Shown: positions 9,519 through 19,013, numbered from the stretch's first letter. The stretch: DNA of 64,000 bases from a cyanobacterium endosymbiont of Rhopalodia gibberula (GCF_003574135.1 NZ_AP018341.1:806001-870000); one strand, 5' to 3'. Translations and numbers: made by a program. Notes: a model not told the origin generated them from the letters alone.

Positions 9519-10619
9519 TTAGTCTTTTTTAGCACTTACTATAGATTCAATCACCTGTAGTAGTTTTTCCTGAGTCCATTGATATGATAGGCTAGCGGCG
9601 ATTGCACATCCTCCAGACCCGACACCCTCTTTAACAAACCCCTGTTCATATACCGATAATTGAGGATAGAAAGACTTAGCAAAACTCAACTGAGTCCCTA
9701 ACAGGGGAACCTCACTGATCATATTAGCTAACCCTACTGTATCCCCTGTAGAATCTTCGGCAACCCAACGAGTTGTTCCTACTATAATTTGGTCTAGATT
9801 GGCTTTTTCTTGCAAATTTTTGATGATTGCCTTGATTAAGGCATAGACCGCTAACATTTGGGTCCCTCCAGCCAAAAGTACTCCTATCCGATGGCTAGCG
9901 GTAATTGCCATACCTGCCGCCACAATTTGCATAGGATCACCCACCGCGGCGACGAGAGAAAAAGGATTAATCGGCTGTAAAATAGGGTAAATTCCGGCTT
10001 GAGTAAGTCCCATCTGAACAATAGACCATTTTTGCTTATGATTGCACTTATAATGACTACTATTAACTTTTCCAATGGCATTAAAACCTAATCCTGTAAG
10101 AATAGCCAGGGCAGTAGTAGTTCCTCCTACAACACATTCACTCAGAATTAAATAGGAATTGGGGTATTTTTTAGCCATTTTTTCTCCCCATTGTAACCCT
10201 TGCTGAAATAGATGATTAATGACAGTTAAAGGTAAGGCTTTTCCTGTTGTAATACAATTGGCACTAATACCTTTTAAGTTAAAATTAGGAACAGAGGGAG
10301 GGAATGGCAAACCGGCATTAAACAGATAAATGGGAATATTAAGAGTCTCTAGAATAGCGCGTGTAATAAATACTGGTGAAACCCCCTTAGTTAAGGGAGG
10401 TAAGGGATGTTGATAACGAGATTGAATCCCCTTAAATAAAAATTCTGCATCAGCAATCGCGGTATATTTTCGGTCTTCTGGGGTGGCCCCAGCCGCAGAA
10501 ATTCCTGGGATTAATCCTGTAGATGTAAACCCTAAAATACAGGCAAAAACTGGATCATGGTTTTGATTAGATTCCAGCCATTGTTTACCTTTTTTTTGTT
10601 GTGTATAAACTTGAATCAC
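9519..10619 (-). CDS. cobT: CobT/UPF0284-family nicotinate-nucleotide phosphoribosyltransferase
   Basis: A 366-residue protein of the cyanobacterial/archaeal branch of CobT (UPF0284, COG2038). The enzyme makes the alpha-ribazole phosphate lower-ligand precursor of corrinoids from nicotinate mononucleotide. Visible segments include FACILGFTSTGLIPGISAAG near the N-terminus, ECVVGGTTTALAILTGLGFN mid-protein (Glu and Gly-rich catalytic region), VLLAGGTQMLAVYALI, and GVGSGGCAIAAS near the C-terminus. Length is normal. The DUF2232 membrane gene lies 73 bp upstream on the same strand, so the two are probably co-transcribed. With cbiD in the same window it points to a retained cobamide pathway. Which base this branch uses is not settled by the sequence. 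Confidence 0.85.
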   Translation of the reverse strand: MIQVYTQQKKGKQWLESNQNHDPVFACILGFTSTGLIPGISAAGATPEDRKYTAIADAEFLFKGIQSRYQHPLPPLTKGVSPVFITRAILETLNIPIYLFNAGLPFPPSVPNFNLKGISANCITTGKALPLTVINHLFQQGLQWGEKMAKKYPNSYLILSECVVGGTTTALAILTGLGFNAIGKVNSSHYKCNHKQKWSIVQMGLTQAGIYPILQPINPFSLVAAVGDPMQIVAAGMAITASHRIGVLLAGGTQMLAVYALIKAIIKNLQEKANLDQIIVGTTRWVAEDSTGDTVGLANMISEVPLLGTQLSFAKSFYPQLSVYEQGFVKEGVGSGGCAIAASLSYQWTQEKLLQVIESIVSAKKD

Positions 10620-10692
10620 TTCTTTTTAAATACCCATTTAAAAAATAAATATGAAAACCACTTTTTACCTGCTTGAGATATTTAGTAATTGC

Positions 10693-11475
10693 TTATTGTT
10701 TATAATCCAAAATTGCTTGGATCCATCTGGGAGGTTGAGGTATAGGATTTCCTATCTTTTCTAAGACTAAGAAAGCGACTAAATGAACAGCAGATAAATA
10801 AATTAAACTGTTAAAAACAACTAATCCAATAGTTAGTAACTGAATCAAAGAAAAACTAGGTTGAGATAAAATCCCTGATTTAATAAATAACCATTGAGCT
10901 AATTCAGTGATTTGGATAATCATATACTGCCATAAATCTTCCCCTAATAAAATTGAAAATAACCAGAAACGAAAAAAGAAGCCAAACGTTCCAATTAACG
11001 CCCCTGTCACCATAGAAAACAGCCAATTTGTCCTACGTCTCCAACAATATCCTAATTGAACTCCCATCAAGCCATAGGGCATTAAAAAAACAACACTACG
11101 GGTAGGACCCATTAACACTGTTAATAATAACCCAGATACTAATGCTCCCATCCAAGCGGCGCGATATCCCCATCGTATATAAATTAAAGCAATAGGAATA
11201 GGAAAGAAAATCCTTAAAAAAGGACCGATAGGAAAATAATAATTAATTAACCAAATTAAGCTGCAAGCACTAGCTAAAAAAGCTGTTTCCACCATTGCTA
11301 GAGTGCTACTTTGTTTGATTTTAGACAGGGATAAAGGTTGAATATTTTTGAATTTAGACACAGGCGCAGTGACTGTTTCTTTGGTGTCATCATCAACCCA
11401 ATTAGACTCACTATTCGTTAAAGCATTAGATTCCAAATCGGATTCTGGATTAGCATTATCAGAAGAGTAATTCAT
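10693..11475 (-). CDS. DUF2232 family membrane protein
   Basis: A 260-residue protein with an acidic, Ser/Asn-rich cytoplasmic N-terminus (about residues 1-55) and then six or seven hydrophobic segments. The core FLRIFFPIPIALIYIRWGYR followed by LVSGLLLTVLMGPTRSV matches the DUF2232 family, which resembles substrate-binding S components of energy-coupling transporters. It sits directly upstream of cobT on the same strand, an arrangement that recurs in cyanobacteria as I recall. A cobamide- or vitamin-related role is therefore possible but unproven. The ATG start is supported by the acidic tail typical of this family. Confidence 0.7.
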   Translation of the reverse strand: MNYSSDNANPESDLESNALTNSESNWVDDDTKETVTAPVSKFKNIQPLSLSKIKQSSTLAMVETAFLASACSLIWLINYYFPIGPFLRIFFPIPIALIYIRWGYRAAWMGALVSGLLLTVLMGPTRSVVFLMPYGLMGVQLGYCWRRRTNWLFSMVTGALIGTFGFFFRFWLFSILLGEDLWQYMIIQITELAQWLFIKSGILSQPSFSLIQLLTIGLVVFNSLIYLSAVHLVAFLVLEKIGNPIPQPPRWIQAILDYKQ

Positions 11476-11773
11476 TAAAGAAAATCATCTCATTGAAATT
11501 TTAAGGAAAAACTAAGTAATAATTTTTTCTAAGTTATACATATTCTAATTCTTCTAGACTGAGTATAATGCATGTTAGTAACTAATAATTTACAAGACTA
11601 TTATTGTGAGCTTATTCTACAACTTCAAAAAATTGATTGCTGTAAAAATTAGTCCATTTAAATTTTGAAATTCTCACAAAGTAAGACTTTCAGTTTTTTA
11701 AACTATGATATTGTCATAGCTAGTCTGGCAAAGACTGTATTATTAATACACAGAATATCGTGTGTTTCCGTAA

Positions 11774-12046
11774 TTAAACCTTTTTTTCTAATTTTGTAAG
11801 TAGCTTCGTTACGGTTTCCTTCGCCAATTTACTAAAATTGCTTAATTCTCGATGGTATAAGTCAGCAATTTCTATAATGTCTATTACTAGATCGTTATAA
11901 AGAAGACTAATAAATTTATGAGTAGGAGTAATGTTAACAGTCATAGTTCTTAGGCTAACGGCATCTATGGAATAAGAAATCTCTTCTAAAGTAGTCATTT
12001 CTCCTCTATTCATGAGATCTAAAGTAACTTTTTTTGACCTCAACAC
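11774..12046 (-). CDS. Hypothetical 90-residue protein
   Basis: A complete 90-codon ORF with balanced composition. Its middle is beta-rich (SLRTMTVNITPTHKFISLL) and its C-terminus is probably helical (LYHRELSNFSKLAKETVTKL). I do not recognise the family. It is isolated between a DUF2232 gene and a divergent Hsp70-like gene. It could be a real small gene or the surviving part of a longer one. The start is the first ATG, with weak support. Confidence 0.45.
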   Translation of the reverse strand: MLRSKKVTLDLMNRGEMTTLEEISYSIDAVSLRTMTVNITPTHKFISLLYNDLVIDIIEIADLYHRELSNFSKLAKETVTKLLTKLEKKV

Positions 12047-12395
12047 TATAATTCTGGATTTTTACTTAATCTTCTAAAATTAAATAAACTGAGCTACCCC
12101 AATTATTTTCCACAAAAACTCCCCTATTAGGGAGTTAACTATAGATAATACAATATAGGATAAAAAATTGTCATTTTTATTCTATCAATCCAGTCAATAA
12201 AGAATAATCACCCCTAAATCTTCAATATTAAGGTTTTCATTATAGTGGCGGTTTTTATCTTTCATTTAATGCTCAAGCGGATTTTTGCTCTATCTGTTAT
12301 GCTAAGCCTAGCAAAAATTGTAAGCCTAATTGTTAACTTTCAAAAGTTAGTTTGTTCTATTTAATTTTTTTTTGTGAGATTTTTAGCGAGTAACT
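12047..12395. other. Intergenic region, with a small hairpin at 12117-12136
   Basis: This is the divergent promoter space between the 90-residue ORF and the Hsp70-like gene. AACTCCC at 12117-12123 pairs with GGGAGTT at 12130-12136 around a 6-nt loop. No T-run follows on the plus strand. No coding signal is seen. Confidence 0.4.
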
Positions 12396-14156
12396 GTGAT
12401 TTTTCAAGACGATCTTGCCATTTTGATTGCTGACCTTGAGGAAATTCTCTGGGATAGTCAGTTATCAGAACATCCAGGCGTGTTGGCTTTCTTAGAGAGA
12501 GTACGATATTATTTGCTTACTCATCAGTTTTATAGAAAGCCTGAAAATTATCAAAAAAGGTCTGAAAAACTAAACGAAGATATTTTAAAAAGACTAGAGA
12601 CCCAAATAATATCTTGGGTACAATCTGTAGAAAATAACCTAGAGGATTTACGCAATCAAAGACAGTCTCTGCTTCAAGAAATTCGGCAGTTAAAATATGA
12701 ACGACAACTGATATCTGAGTTTTTAGAAAAGTTAACTATCGGTTGCACTCAAATTATCGAAGGACAATCTTCTAAGTATAAAAAAAGGAACTGTTTCGGT
12801 AAAGATTCCTTAAACGGTCTCTCAGTTTCTCCTGAAATGTCTTCAGAAAGGTTAGCCGGTCATATAGATTTAGCCCTAGGAAAAATTTTAGACAGTCTTG
12901 GACAAGATTTACAAACCTATTCTGATTGTCTGTCCCAAGGAGTCAAAGGAATATATAGTTTTGAAGAGCGAGGGGAAACTAAATTTCCAGCCTATTTTAG
13001 TCACTTACAGCAATCACTAGAAACAACAGTGGATAGGACTCCCTTAACTTCGTCATTTCCAGAACAATCTGCCAGAATAAAGTCTACTCAGGAAAGATGG
13101 TTTTTAGGAATTGATTTAACTTCTGAGCAATTTATGGCTGTTTTGTTAGTATTTGGCGCTAAAATCAATCCTAATATAGGAATTTCTACTTTAGAAGAAA
13201 CAGTTAACCTTTCGTCGGTTATATCAGAAGATGTAACGAGTTCTTTAGCCACATGGGAATCAGCCTTAAAGACTCTCAAAACTCAGTTAATGGCTCGAAC
13301 AACCTCTTTGATTTTAGGGGAAACAGAATATTCTGTAGCTCAGATCATCAATAAATTGCAGGGAATTATTGTAGTTTGTCCTAGTCAATGGAATTTGGTT
13401 GATCGCACTCAACTTCAAAGTCTAATTTTAGATACTTACTCGTTATCAACTTCAGATCAGATTGTCTGGGTGCCTAAAGCAATAGCTGTTGCTTTGAGTT
13501 ATTTTTCTCCTACTGAAACAGCCAGAAACACCTTGATTATTGATGTGGGAGAAACCATGACAGAATTAGCTTTAGTGAATGTTAAAAACCCCTTTTCCAG
13601 TTTGATTAGCCGACAATTAACATATGCTTTTCAATCGATTGATCAAGATATTTTTTGTCAACTTATTTATCCCCAATGGCAATCTCAGATTACTAAGATA
13701 TCACCCTGTCTTAAACCGCACTTTCCGCAAGTAGGAAATACTAACTTATTCTTACGAGGAGCTTTTAATCAACAACTAAAAAATCATCCTTTAGGGAATA
13801 CTTTTTTAGAAGTGGCTCAATTAACTCGGTTTATTTTAAAACAACAAGATAGTTTTGTCTCTTCGTTAGGAGAAAAATCTTGGGGTGTAACTCGTCATGA
13901 ATTTATACAACAGATTACTACTCACTGGATTAAAAAATTAAATGAAACTTCAAACAGTCTTTTCAGTTTAGGAGAAACTTCTCAATACGAAATAGGACAA
14001 ATTATTCTTTTAGGAAAAGAAATAGAGACGGTTGATTATATTTTACATGCTTGGTTACATGAAAAATTTCTTCAAAATCCTGTTATTTTCAAGCCTAAAA
14101 AACAATCAGAAAATAAATTGACTCAAGGATTAGTTTACATACTAAATTTTCTTTAA
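12396..14156 (+). CDS. Divergent Hsp70-like (actin-fold ATPase) protein with coiled-coil N-terminus
   Basis: A 586-residue cytoplasmic protein. Residues 1-110 are strongly helical (EDLRNQRQSLLQEIRQLKYE), suggesting a coiled coil. From about residue 230 there is an actin/Hsp70 fold: phosphate-1 loop WFLGIDLTSEQFMAVLL, connect-type segment IVVCPSQWNLVDR, phosphate-2 loop NTLIIDVGETMTELALV and a weak adenosine motif IILLGKEIETVDYIL. The canonical GTTNS of DnaK is absent, so nucleotide handling may differ. Start is GTG. No substrate-binding domain is visible. Similar Hsp70-like proteins are annotated in cyanobacteria without a known role. It is convergent with radA. Confidence 0.65.
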   Translation: MIFQDDLAILIADLEEILWDSQLSEHPGVLAFLERVRYYLLTHQFYRKPENYQKRSEKLNEDILKRLETQIISWVQSVENNLEDLRNQRQSLLQEIRQLKYERQLISEFLEKLTIGCTQIIEGQSSKYKKRNCFGKDSLNGLSVSPEMSSERLAGHIDLALGKILDSLGQDLQTYSDCLSQGVKGIYSFEERGETKFPAYFSHLQQSLETTVDRTPLTSSFPEQSARIKSTQERWFLGIDLTSEQFMAVLLVFGAKINPNIGISTLEETVNLSSVISEDVTSSLATWESALKTLKTQLMARTTSLILGETEYSVAQIINKLQGIIVVCPSQWNLVDRTQLQSLILDTYSLSTSDQIVWVPKAIAVALSYFSPTETARNTLIIDVGETMTELALVNVKNPFSSLISRQLTYAFQSIDQDIFCQLIYPQWQSQITKISPCLKPHFPQVGNTNLFLRGAFNQQLKNHPLGNTFLEVAQLTRFILKQQDSFVSSLGEKSWGVTRHEFIQQITTHWIKKLNETSNSLFSLGETSQYEIGQIILLGKEIETVDYILHAWLHEKFLQNPVIFKPKKQSENKLTQGLVYILNFL

Positions 14157-14194
14157 ATAAACAATGTACAACAGCTTACAGAGCTAAATTAATA

Positions 14195-15733
14195 CTAATC
14201 TTTTTGTTCGTCATTAATATCTAGCATTCCTTTTTCGAATTTATGTTGGGGCGGAATAGCCGCAGTAATAGCATCAATCACTTTATTGATCGCAATAATT
14301 TCTAGTCCGATATCATCAGCAAAAGTCTGACCTTTAGGCACAATTGCTCGTTTAAAGCCCAACTTAGCTGCTTCTTTAAGACGCAGTTCCATTTGAGATA
14401 CTAGCCGAACCTGTCCCCCTAACCCCACTTCACCAATCAAGACAGTGCGAGGATCAACTACCCGATCCCGAAAACTGGCTACCACAGCAATCGCTACTCC
14501 CAAGTCAGCGGCTGGTTCTTCCACCCCTAACCCACCGGCAGAGGCTACATAAGCATCCAATTTTGATAACGGAATCCCTACTCGTTTCTCCAAGACGGCT
14601 AAAATCTGTTGTAGGCGACTATAATCAACCCCAGTGGTGGAACGACGAGGGGAAGAATAACTCGTAGGACTGACTAATGCTTGCAATTCTACTACTAAAG
14701 GACGAGTTCCCTCACAAGCAACGACAGTAGCGGTTCCTGGAGCAAATTCATCACGGTTGCCTAGAAATAATTCTGAGGGGTTAAGGACTTCTACTAACCC
14801 ATGTTCAACCATTTCAAAAATTCCGATTTCATGAGTCGCCCCAAAGCGATTTTTAACTGATCTGAGAAGACGATGGGAAGCATAGCGATCACCCTCAAAA
14901 TATAAGACTGTATCGACCAAATGTTCAAGTACTCTTGGTCCTGCAATTGCCCCTTCTTTAGTGACGTGACCAACAATCAGTAGAGTGATATTCTCTCGTT
15001 TAGCTACTTGCATCAACGCTGAAGTACACTCACGGACTTGGGCAACTGAGCCGGGGGCTGAAGTGAGGGCAGCAAAATAGAGAGTTTGAATACTATCAAT
15101 AACAGCAACTTGTGGCTTTAACGATTCTAACTCTCGCAGAATTTCTTCCAAATCTGTTTCTGGTAAAATGTAAAGGCTGGCATTGGTGTTGTTTCTCTCC
15201 GAATTTGCTGATTTGGAGTTTTTGGGTTCTTGACCATTACTGTTAACATCGGTGGTCGTTGTTGTTTCTTTGACCCCCAACCGAGAAGCCCTCAATTTCA
15301 CCTGTTGTCCTGATTCTTCAGCAGACACATAGAGAATGCGAGGCAATCTTTGGGACAGTTGGTTAGCTGTTTGTAGTAAGAGAGTAGATTTCCCGATTCC
15401 TGGATCACCACCAATCAAAACAAGGGAACCAGGAACCATTCCCCCACCGAGAACTCGGTCTAATTCTTCATATCCCGACGGAAACCTAAGTTGTTCTTCT
15501 TGGGTAATTTCTGAAAATGGGATTGAAATGCGAGGTTTAGGGGGGGTGGTGGAGATGTTCTGCGAACGTGTGTTAGATTGCCATCCTCCCCGTAAAATTC
15601 CCCCTGATAGACTGGGGTTAACAATTTGTTCTTCCAGAGTCCCATAAACTCCGCAACTAGGGCATTTACCAAACCACTGAGGAGACTCTGCACCACAGGC
15701 ACTGCAAATATGAATAGTCCGAGATTTTACCAT
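14195..15733 (-). CDS. radA: DNA repair protein RadA/Sms
   Basis: A 512-residue RecA-related helicase that promotes branch migration during recombinational repair. Domains in order: N-terminal C4 zinc finger CSACGAESPQWFGKCPSC (about residues 10-27); RecA-like ATPase with Walker A GGDPGIGKST near residue 110; the RadA-specific KNRFG motif (SVKNRFGATHEIGIFEM); and a C-terminal Lon-like domain (AGGLGVEEPAADLGVAIAV). There is a roughly 25-residue low-complexity insertion (TTTTDVNSNGQEPKNSKSAN) after the Walker region, between the RASRLGV and LYILPETDLEEI segments. It is slightly long for the family because of that insert. Gene intact, ATG start. Confidence 0.95.
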   Translation of the reverse strand: MVKSRTIHICSACGAESPQWFGKCPSCGVYGTLEEQIVNPSLSGGILRGGWQSNTRSQNISTTPPKPRISIPFSEITQEEQLRFPSGYEELDRVLGGGMVPGSLVLIGGDPGIGKSTLLLQTANQLSQRLPRILYVSAEESGQQVKLRASRLGVKETTTTTDVNSNGQEPKNSKSANSERNNTNASLYILPETDLEEILRELESLKPQVAVIDSIQTLYFAALTSAPGSVAQVRECTSALMQVAKRENITLLIVGHVTKEGAIAGPRVLEHLVDTVLYFEGDRYASHRLLRSVKNRFGATHEIGIFEMVEHGLVEVLNPSELFLGNRDEFAPGTATVVACEGTRPLVVELQALVSPTSYSSPRRSTTGVDYSRLQQILAVLEKRVGIPLSKLDAYVASAGGLGVEEPAADLGVAIAVVASFRDRVVDPRTVLIGEVGLGGQVRLVSQMELRLKEAAKLGFKRAIVPKGQTFADDIGLEIIAINKVIDAITAAIPPQHKFEKGMLDINDEQKD

Positions 15734-15969
15734 AATGCCTTTTTTAAGAAAGGTTAAAAAAACTTAAAAAACTAGCTGGTTAGAGTCCAAAATAATTAAA
15801 AAATGATAAGGGGTATGCTGTTTCGTTATCCTATTTAAAATCCTTACTAAGGGGGAAATAATCTATAGTTATTGACTTAATCATAATAAGAAAGCGATAT
15901 TCTAGAGACAGAAACATCGCTATGTAACTTAACGTTCAGAAATTTTACATCTAAGGAGTATTGGAGAAA

Positions 15970-16701
15970 TTGGAAATTCATAAAGAGAAAATTCTAGTGG
16001 TTGATGATGAAGCTAGCATCCGTCGTATTTTAGAAACTCGTTTGTCTATGATTGGTTATGATGTGGTCACAGCTGCCGATGGAGAAGAAGCCTTAGACAC
16101 TTTTCATAAAGCTGATCCTGATTTAGTCGTTTTAGATGTCATGATGCCTAAGCTTGATGGTTATGGTGTCTGTCAAGAATTACGCAAAGAATCGGACATC
16201 CCTATCATCATGTTAACTGCTTTAGGAGATGTTGCTGATAGAATTACAGGGTTAGAGTTGGGAGCTGATGATTATGTAGTTAAACCTTTTTCCCCTAAGG
16301 AATTGGAAGCGAGAATTAGATCCGTATTGCGACGGGCTGACAAGAATGGAACTCCAGGAATTCCTAGTTCAGGGGTCATTCACATCGGATCAATTAGAAT
16401 TGATACGAACAAACGTCAAGTTTATAAAGGGGATGAACGCATCCGTTTGACGGGGATGGAGTTTAGTTTATTAGAGCTGTTAGTCAGTCGATCAGGCGAA
16501 CCTTTTTCTCGTTCAGAAATTCTACAGGAGGTCTGGGGATATACTCCCGAACGCCATGTGGATACCCGTGTAGTAGATGTTCATATTTCCCGTCTCAGGG
16601 CAAAATTAGAGGATGATCCGAGTAATCCTGAGTTGATTCTGACGGCTAGAGGAACTGGCTATCTCTTTCAACGTATTTTAGAATCAGGAGAAGAGTTTTG
16701 A
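15970..16701 (+). CDS. rpaB: OmpR-family response regulator RpaB
   Basis: About 243 residues. It is an essential cyanobacterial regulator (ycf27 family) linked to the Hik33/NblS kinase and to light and redox stress. The receiver domain shows KILVVDDEASIRR, phospho-acceptor Asp in LVVLDVMMPKLDGYG, MLTALGD and the Lys of VVKPFSPKELEARIRSVLRR. The winged-helix domain has RLTGMEFSLLELLV and RVVDVHISRLRAKLEDD. There is no ATG. A TTG at 15961 is only 2 nt from the AAGGAG site, while the TTG at 15970 is 11 nt from it and gives MEIHKEKIL, close to the usual family N-terminus, so I use 15970. A GC-rich hairpin follows the gene. Confidence 0.93.
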   Translation: MEIHKEKILVVDDEASIRRILETRLSMIGYDVVTAADGEEALDTFHKADPDLVVLDVMMPKLDGYGVCQELRKESDIPIIMLTALGDVADRITGLELGADDYVVKPFSPKELEARIRSVLRRADKNGTPGIPSSGVIHIGSIRIDTNKRQVYKGDERIRLTGMEFSLLELLVSRSGEPFSRSEILQEVWGYTPERHVDTRVVDVHISRLRAKLEDDPSNPELILTARGTGYLFQRILESGEEF

Positions 16702-16706
16702 CTATT

Positions 16707-16733
16707 CCCCGTCAAGCTCAAGCTGTGACGGGG
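16707..16733 (+). terminator. Probable terminator of rpaB
   Basis: CCCCGTCA (16707-16714) pairs with TGACGGGG (16726-16733) around an 11-nt loop, starting 6 bp after the rpaB stop. It is the GC-richest stem in the neighbourhood. The following run is AC-rich rather than T-rich, so intrinsic termination may be partial. Confidence 0.6.
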
Positions 16734-16809
16734 ACAAAATACTCAGTTTGTAATATGATGTAAAGTTAATTTCCGATTTGGAGTATGGAAATTTTACACA
16801 ATATTTTTA

Positions 16810-17946
16810 CTACTTACAGATTTCATTGCTCATAATTAGTTTTCCGTGATTACTGCTAACAATGATAGAGCGATCACGTCCAAATAAGACAGATCCTACT
16901 CTCACATTAACGTCAGTATGTTTACGAATATAAACTTGACTTCTTTGATCAATCGTCTGAGCTATAGATTGATAGATTTTTTCAGTCCAATTACTTCCCG
17001 TTTGTTCATCACAATCCCGCAATAATTTTAATCCATTTTCCGTTGTAGAACTTTTTAAAAGCTGTTGCAACTTAGTATTTGGACAACCTATTTTAGCTCC
17101 ATGAGCAACTAAGATTTCTAATCGTCCATCCGCTAAATAATGATGGGTATGGAAAATTCCTCCAGCTAATTTGATTAGCTTACCATGATAACCAAATAGT
17201 AGAAGAGAAGCTAATTTTTGAACTCCAGCTGTTACTAATAAAGGGCCTAGCCAATTCGCAGTTTTAATTATTCTTTCAGGATTAATTCCTTGTTTTCTTG
17301 CTAACTCTAAGCCATTTTCCCCCAAACAAAATACTAAACTATTAAACTGTTTAGCTTTGGCAGTTAGTTCCTCTTGATATGCTGTTAATTGATTGGCAGC
17401 AGTTAAGGGTTGAGAAATACCAGTAGTTCCTAACAAAGAAAGTCCTTCTACCACTCCAAATGACTCATTAGATGTTCTTTTTGCTAATTGTTTTCCTTCC
17501 GGCAAGATAATAGTTACAATAATGCTCTCTGTGGGTTTAAGATATTTCTTAAGATTTTTATGTAATATTTTTTTCGCATAATGATAAATGGCGCATTTAC
17601 CTTCATTATTAATCTGGATACCAATTCCTTCACCTCCTTTAATCAAAATTTGCTTACAAGAATTAGCTTGAGTTTGTTCAACTAATTCAACTAATACCCA
17701 AACTGGAGTATTTCTAGTTAAATCTAAATTATCTCCTGGATCACTTCTAGTAATTGCTAAAGCTGAATTTAATCCGATTCTAGCTACTTGTTCAATTGGA
17801 ATATTAACCACTTTAGAAGGGTAAATTAAATCCACAGATACAATATTTTTAATATTTTTGTTTTGAATATGACTTAAAGCAGCGATTGCCGATGCGCAAG
17901 CAAATACAGGTAACGTATAGCCAGAACGAGATGATTGACTGATCAT
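16810..17946 (-). CDS. cbiD: Cobalt-precorrin-5B (C1)-methyltransferase CbiD
   Basis: A 378-residue enzyme of the anaerobic (early cobalt insertion) corrin pathway, methylating C1 of cobalt-precorrin-5B. Family segments in order: SGYTLPVFACASAIAALSHI at the N-terminus, ALAITRSDPGDNLDLTRNTP, IKGGEGIGIQIN, GVVEGLSLLGTTGISQPLTA, LVFCLGENGLELARKQGI and LFGYHGKLIKLAGGIFHTHH. The sequence is complete, with conserved glycine motifs. ATG start. It is convergent with rpaB and followed upstream by trhO on the same strand. Together with cobT it shows that corrinoid synthesis is retained. Confidence 0.93.
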   Translation of the reverse strand: MISQSSRSGYTLPVFACASAIAALSHIQNKNIKNIVSVDLIYPSKVVNIPIEQVARIGLNSALAITRSDPGDNLDLTRNTPVWVLVELVEQTQANSCKQILIKGGEGIGIQINNEGKCAIYHYAKKILHKNLKKYLKPTESIIVTIILPEGKQLAKRTSNESFGVVEGLSLLGTTGISQPLTAANQLTAYQEELTAKAKQFNSLVFCLGENGLELARKQGINPERIIKTANWLGPLLVTAGVQKLASLLLFGYHGKLIKLAGGIFHTHHYLADGRLEILVAHGAKIGCPNTKLQQLLKSSTTENGLKLLRDCDEQTGSNWTEKIYQSIAQTIDQRSQVYIRKHTDVNVRVGSVLFGRDRSIIVSSNHGKLIMSNEICK

Positions 17947-17999
17947 TATTTATTTCTTTTATTAGCAAATTTTAATTACTTTTTTTTCTGGTTGTAGTT

Positions 18000-18833
18000 C
18001 TATTTTTCTGTGATAAAACTAGAAATACAGTTAGAACAAGAGACTCCCTCTTCATAGTCTGAAAATAGCTTTTTTATCTTGGAAAGCGGATAACCACAGC
18101 TAGGACACATTTTATAATTTCCTTTTTTTAAGTTATGTTTAATTGCTATTCTTTGATCAAAAACAAAACATTCTCCATCCCATAAACTTTGTTCTAATTT
18201 TACTTTCTCCAAATATTTTAAGATTCCTCCTTTAAGATGATAAACTTCCTTGAATCCTTTGTTAACTAGCAAAGAAGTTGCTTTTTCACAACGAATTCCT
18301 CCTGTACAAAACATAGCTATTTTTTTATGTTTGGATGGGTGAAGATTTTGAGATACATAATTAGGAAATTCTCGAAAAGAGTTAGTTCTAGGATTAATTG
18401 CTCCTTTAAAACTTCCCATCTCTACTTCATAATTATTACGGGTATCAATAACTAAAATTTCTGGATCGGAAATTAAATAATTCCAGTCATTATACTCAAC
18501 ATAAGTACCGACCTTTTCAAGCGGATTAATGTCTGAAATTCCTAGAGTAACAATCTCTTTTTTTAGTCTAACTTTTGTCCGTTTAAACGGCAAATACTCT
18601 ATAGAAGCTTCTTTTGTTTCTAAGTCAGTTAAGCGAGGATCACAACGTAAGTAAGCCATTACAGCATCAAGTCCCTGACGAGACCCCGCAATTGTTCCGT
18701 TTATTCCTTCTTGGGCTAATAAGATTGTGCCTTTAATGGCTTTTTGGTAGCAAAGTTCTAGTAAAGGTTTTTGCTTTGTCTCAAAATCTGTCAGTCTCAC
18801 GAATTTATAGAAGGTAGCGACGATTTGATTCAT
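18000..18833 (-). CDS. trhO: tRNA U34 hydroxylase TrhO (rhodanese family, YceA-like)
   Basis: A 277-residue protein that introduces 5-hydroxyuridine at wobble U34, oxygen-dependent in the TrhO branch. The N-terminal ferredoxin-like domain shows LLELCYQKAIKGTILLAQEG. The central rhodanese domain has VIDTRNNYEVEMGSFKGAIN and the catalytic loop FCTGGIRCEKATSLL, with the family C-x-G-G-I-R-C. A C-terminal cysteine cluster (CPSCGYPL and CSNC) may bind zinc. Full length. It lies 53 bp upstream of cbiD on the same strand; the pairing looks incidental. Confidence 0.9.
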   Translation of the reverse strand: MNQIVATFYKFVRLTDFETKQKPLLELCYQKAIKGTILLAQEGINGTIAGSRQGLDAVMAYLRCDPRLTDLETKEASIEYLPFKRTKVRLKKEIVTLGISDINPLEKVGTYVEYNDWNYLISDPEILVIDTRNNYEVEMGSFKGAINPRTNSFREFPNYVSQNLHPSKHKKIAMFCTGGIRCEKATSLLVNKGFKEVYHLKGGILKYLEKVKLEQSLWDGECFVFDQRIAIKHNLKKGNYKMCPSCGYPLSKIKKLFSDYEEGVSCSNCISSFITEK

Positions 18834-18854
18834 GGTAGGTTTGCTCGAAAAAAT

Positions 18855-18884
18855 TTGTCATTTTAAAGATTCTATGTGTATAAT
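18855..18884 (+). promoter_or_regulatory. Sigma-70-type promoter of tRNA-Ala
   Basis: TTGTCA at 18855-18860 and TATAAT at 18879-18884, spaced by 18 bp, lie about 57 bp before the tRNA. The -10 is a perfect consensus. It is the clearest housekeeping promoter in the window. Confidence 0.75.
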
Positions 18885-18940
18885 AGCGAGGGTGAACAAG
18901 TTGTTGGGGACTTCCCGTTAATTGTCCACTCAATGAATGT

Positions 18941-19013
18941 GGGGGTATAGCTCAGTTGGTAGAGCGCCTGCTTTGCAAGCAGGACGTCAGCGGTTCAAGT
19001 CCGCTTACCTCCA
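18941..19013 (+). tRNA. trnA-UGC: tRNA-Ala (anticodon UGC)
   Basis: A 73-nt cloverleaf. The acceptor stem GGGGGTA pairs with TACCTCC (one G-U). The D arm is GCTCAGTTGGTAGAGC. The anticodon arm is CCTGC-TTTGCAA-GCAGG, with TGC in the loop. The T arm is AGCGG-TTCAAGT-CCGCT. The discriminator is A at 19013. CCA is not encoded. It lies outside any rRNA operon and reads away from trhO. Confidence 0.97.

Noticed and set aside
15336-15647. 103-codon plus-strand ORF
   Set aside because: Antisense shadow of radA.
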